The notes under the pieces were generated by a model that saw only the letters and a program-made list of their open reading frames with translations, had not been told where the DNA came from and did no database searches. A DNA stretch of 7,322 nt from Eubacteriales Family XIII. Incertae Sedis bacterium (GTDB lineage Bacteria > Bacillota > Clostridia > Peptostreptococcales > Anaerovoracaceae): contig JAITEX010000131.1 of NCBI GenBank assembly GCA_031281765.1, positions 1 through 7,322 on the forward strand, given 5' to 3'. Below, piece by piece: positions 5,732 through 7,322 of the stretch. Each line of letters opens with the position of its first letter. Position 1 is the first letter of the stretch. The position numbers and the translations under genes were made by a program.

Positions 5732-6471
5732 ATGAAAAAACAATCTAGCAGTAATAACTCATCCCTAAATAAATCAATTCTATTCCCATTATTGGGTTCG
5801 TTTTATACTTCGGATTAATATATCCTCGCATCATCTCTTTCCCGGAATTTATCTGGTTTGCAAGCTACGTTTTTATCGTATCGCTTTTATACTGTATATT
5901 TACATTTATTTTTCCTGTTCACATTTTAAGAAAACTGAATAGTAAAACTGTTTTTATCAGCGCCCTTCTGTCCCTTACCTTAACTATTTTAAGCCAAATT
6001 TTCTATTTCTATTCTTTCAACTATCTTCAATCCTTAAACGGTTTGATAACTGCCGATAATGTAATGTTAATTAACACCGTTAAGTATTATTCTGAAAAAG
6101 AACTATCGGAACAATTAGAATACATTATAAATTCAGTTATGACTTCACTTACCATATCCTATTTGATTGGCGGGTTAATTATCAATTTTAAAATAAGGAA
6201 AAACAAATCAAAGGCCAAATCACTATTTCGCAATTTCATAAAAGGTATTACCGAAGTAAACTATGGTCAGCTAGTAAAATGTTCTTTTTACGGGGGCGAG
6301 GAATATGAGAATTTAATATTGAACAATGATTCGATGTCAAAAATTATAATCGACAATGAATCCAATCTTGATATTCCGGATGTTACTATAAAAAAATGCT
6401 TATTATTACGGTATAAAAAAACAATAGTCTATCGAGTATGGGTACTACTAAAAGAAATTTTCGGGTCTTGA
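5732..6471 (+). pseudogene. AT-rich membrane protein gene of unknown function, broken by a single-base frameshift
   Basis: ATG 5732, behind GGGA 8 nt upstream, opens MKKQSSSNNSSLNKSILFPL and then hits TAA at 5816-5818. The frame one base back is open from 5773 to TGA 6469-6471. It continues the same kind of protein: IIGFVLYFGLIYP, then FPEFIWFASYVFIVSLLYCI and VFISALLSLTLTILSQIFYF. It has no ATG, GTG or TTG before TTG 6043. The span is 740 nt, one short of 247 codons, which fits loss of one base between 5773 and 5815. The intact product would be about 246 aa. A hydrophilic start is followed by membrane segments near 20-33, 43-64, 74-95 and 136-153, and then a Lys-rich soluble tail with LFRNFIKGITEVNYGQL and CSFYGGEEYENLIL. 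I do not recognise the family. Base composition and codon choice (A/T-ending) differ sharply from the neighbours, suggesting horizontal acquisition. A sequencing error is an alternative to true inactivation. Confidence 0.7.
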
Positions 6472-6551
6472 TCTTTTTATGTCATGTTTAATTGCCATAC
6501 GAAGTTCCGTTTCATGAATCAAAACCGGAAGTAAGTCTGACAAAAGATTCC

Positions 6552-6571
6552 GGGGTCTGGAGCGAAGCCCC
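6552..6571. repeat. REP-like GC hairpin
   Basis: GGGG (6552-6555) pairs with CCCC (6568-6571) around TCTGGAGCGAAG. Such GGGG...GCGAAGCCCC units are common intergenic elements in anaerobic Firmicutes. Read on the minus strand, it is followed after a few bases by TCTTTTG, so it could act as a weak terminator for pyrE. Confidence 0.4.
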
Positions 6572-6581
6572 TGCGGGAGTT

Positions 6582-6598
6582 TGAGGGCAGCGCCCTCA
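6582..6598. repeat. 7-bp intergenic hairpin
   Basis: TGAGGGC (6582-6588) and GCCCTCA (6592-6598) are perfect inverted repeats with a 3-nt loop (AGC). Symmetric pairing allows the hairpin on either strand's transcript. It sits between two other hairpins in the gap between convergent genes. Confidence 0.55.
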
Positions 6599-6610
6599 TC
6601 TTGGATTGGA

Positions 6611-6649
6611 CAGGTTGCTGTGCCGAAGGCGCGGCAGCCTGCACCTTTT
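6611..6649 (+). terminator. Rho-independent terminator, plus strand
   Basis: In plus-strand RNA, 6611-6624 pairs with 6628-6641 over 14 positions (11 Watson-Crick and 3 G-U) around a GAA loop. The sequence CACC and then TTTT (6646-6649) follows. On the minus strand the three G-U pairs become A-C mismatches, so the structure favours plus-strand transcripts. It would end transcription from the AT-rich gene before it enters pyrE from the wrong side. The T-run is short and overlaps the pyrE stop codon. Confidence 0.55.
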
Positions 6650-7313
6650 ACGCTCCGTATTCCGCGAGGTAGGCCTCCATGCGCGGCGCGAACCCGGCTT
6701 CGGCTCCGCCCGCAGCATTGAGATACCCGATAATATCGCGCACCGTAATGAGAGGAAAGACCGGTATGCCGAAGTCCCTGCGAACTTCGGCTACGGCGCT
6801 CAGCTCCCCCTGCCCGCGTTCCATGCGGTCCACCGCGATGACCATGCCGGCGATTTCCACGTCTGCGGCGCTTTTCAGCAGCGGCAGCGTTTCGCGCACC
6901 GCCGTGCCCGCCGTAATCACGTCGTCAAGTATCAGTACCTTGTCGCCGTCCCGCAGTTTTGTCCCGACAAAGTTGCCGCCTTCGCCGTGGTCTTTCGCCT
7001 CCTTGCGGTTGAACGTCCAGCCTATGTCGAGCTCGAAACCGCGCGACAGCGAAGCCGCCGCCGCAACGCAGAGCGGGATACCTTTGTATGCGGGGCCGAA
7101 TAACGTATCTATCTCTTGCGGTATATCTCCCGCTCGCATCAGGCTTACGATATGTGACGCATAATAAAACCCGAGCCGGTCTATCGCTTCGCCCGTGCCG
7201 AACTCGCCCATATTGATAAAGTACGGCGACTGCCGCCCGCTCTTCGTCGTAAAGTCACCGAATTTCAGCGCGCCCCGCGCAATCAAAAACCGTATAAAAT
7301 CATTCTTCTCCAT
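6648..7313 (-). CDS. pyrE: Orotate phosphoribosyltransferase
   Basis: This 221-aa cytosolic enzyme joins orotate to PRPP to give orotidine 5'-monophosphate, the penultimate step of UMP synthesis; it usually works as a dimer. The N-terminus has ALKFGDFTTKSGRQSPYFIN (15-34), the orotate-binding region of the family. LFGPAYKGIPL (71-81) and the flexible catalytic loop FNRKEAKDHGEGG (101-113) follow, with the expected K104, K107 and H109. The PRPP-binding motif VLILDDVITAGTA (126-138) is complete with both acidic residues. Length is normal for the approximately 220-residue form. The start ATG 7313 has TGGAG (7322-7318) 4 nt upstream at the very edge of the window, so its promoter and operon partners are not visible. 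Downstream it meets a hairpin cluster and the AT-rich segment. All catalytic motifs look intact. Confidence 0.97.
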   Translation of the reverse strand: MEKNDFIRFLIARGALKFGDFTTKSGRQSPYFINMGEFGTGEAIDRLGFYYASHIVSLMRAGDIPQEIDTLFGPAYKGIPLCVAAAASLSRGFELDIGWTFNRKEAKDHGEGGNFVGTKLRDGDKVLILDDVITAGTAVRETLPLLKSAADVEIAGMVIAVDRMERGQGELSAVAEVRRDFGIPVFPLITVRDIIGYLNAAGGAEAGFAPRMEAYLAEYGA

Positions 7314-7322
7314 TTTTCTCCA

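Noticed and set aside
5589..6647. Insertion sequence or prophage carrying the AT-rich segment
   Set aside because: No transposase, integrase, matching terminal inverted repeats at both ends or target-site duplication could be found; the 13-bp palindrome is a single local structure.
1..7322. CRISPR array, tRNA or rRNA genes
   Set aside because: No regularly spaced repeats, tRNA cloverleaf pattern or rRNA-like conserved stretches were seen on either strand.

Overview
The window reads as chromosomal DNA from a Firmicutes-type bacterium, most likely an uncultured or gut-associated member of the Clostridia. This is inferred from gene content, namely a YoaS/YozG-like DUF2975 plus small Cro/CI pair, a DUF4173 membrane protein and strong AGGAGG-type ribosome binding sites. 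No marker gene settles the taxonomy. Most of the sequence is moderately GC-rich, but about 5590-6540 is strikingly AT-rich and looks foreign.

Layout. (1) 1-155: the last codons of a glutamate synthase small subunit (gltD). (2) 170/209-1054: a DUF1016 (YhcG-like) protein that appears to have lost its PD-(D/E)XK nuclease core by an in-frame deletion. (3) 1055-1226: a gap between convergent genes holding a short hairpin and an AT-rich patch with two back-to-back sigma70-like promoters. (4) 1227-1727, minus strand: acetolactate synthase regulatory subunit (ilvH/ilvN) with no ilvB beside it. (5) 1728-1970: a divergent intergenic region with a good plus-strand promoter. (6) 1971-4361: three co-directional genes, a DUF2975 four-helix membrane protein, a translationally coupled small Cro/CI regulator and a large DUF4173 multi-spanning membrane protein. 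(7) 4374-5588, minus strand: an AAA+ ATPase of the DUF4143 family, ending 12 nt from the DUF4173 gene. (8) 5589-5731: the control region of the ATPase gene, with a perfect 13-bp inverted repeat. (9) 5732-6471: an AT-rich membrane protein gene broken by a one-base frameshift. (10) 6472-6647: a cluster of GC-rich hairpins. (11) 6648-7313, minus strand: orotate phosphoribosyltransferase (pyrE).

How the parts relate. gltD, ilvH and pyrE are housekeeping genes (nitrogen assimilation, branched-chain amino acids, pyrimidines) and are not obviously co-regulated here. The most system-like unit is the DUF2975-HTH-DUF4173 cluster, which may be a membrane-linked regulatory module. The accessory material is the degraded DUF1016 gene, the DUF4143 ATPase with its palindrome, and the AT-rich frameshifted gene. 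It suggests a chromosome backbone that has received and partly lost mobile or defence-type genes. No tRNA, rRNA, CRISPR array or recognisable insertion sequence was seen.
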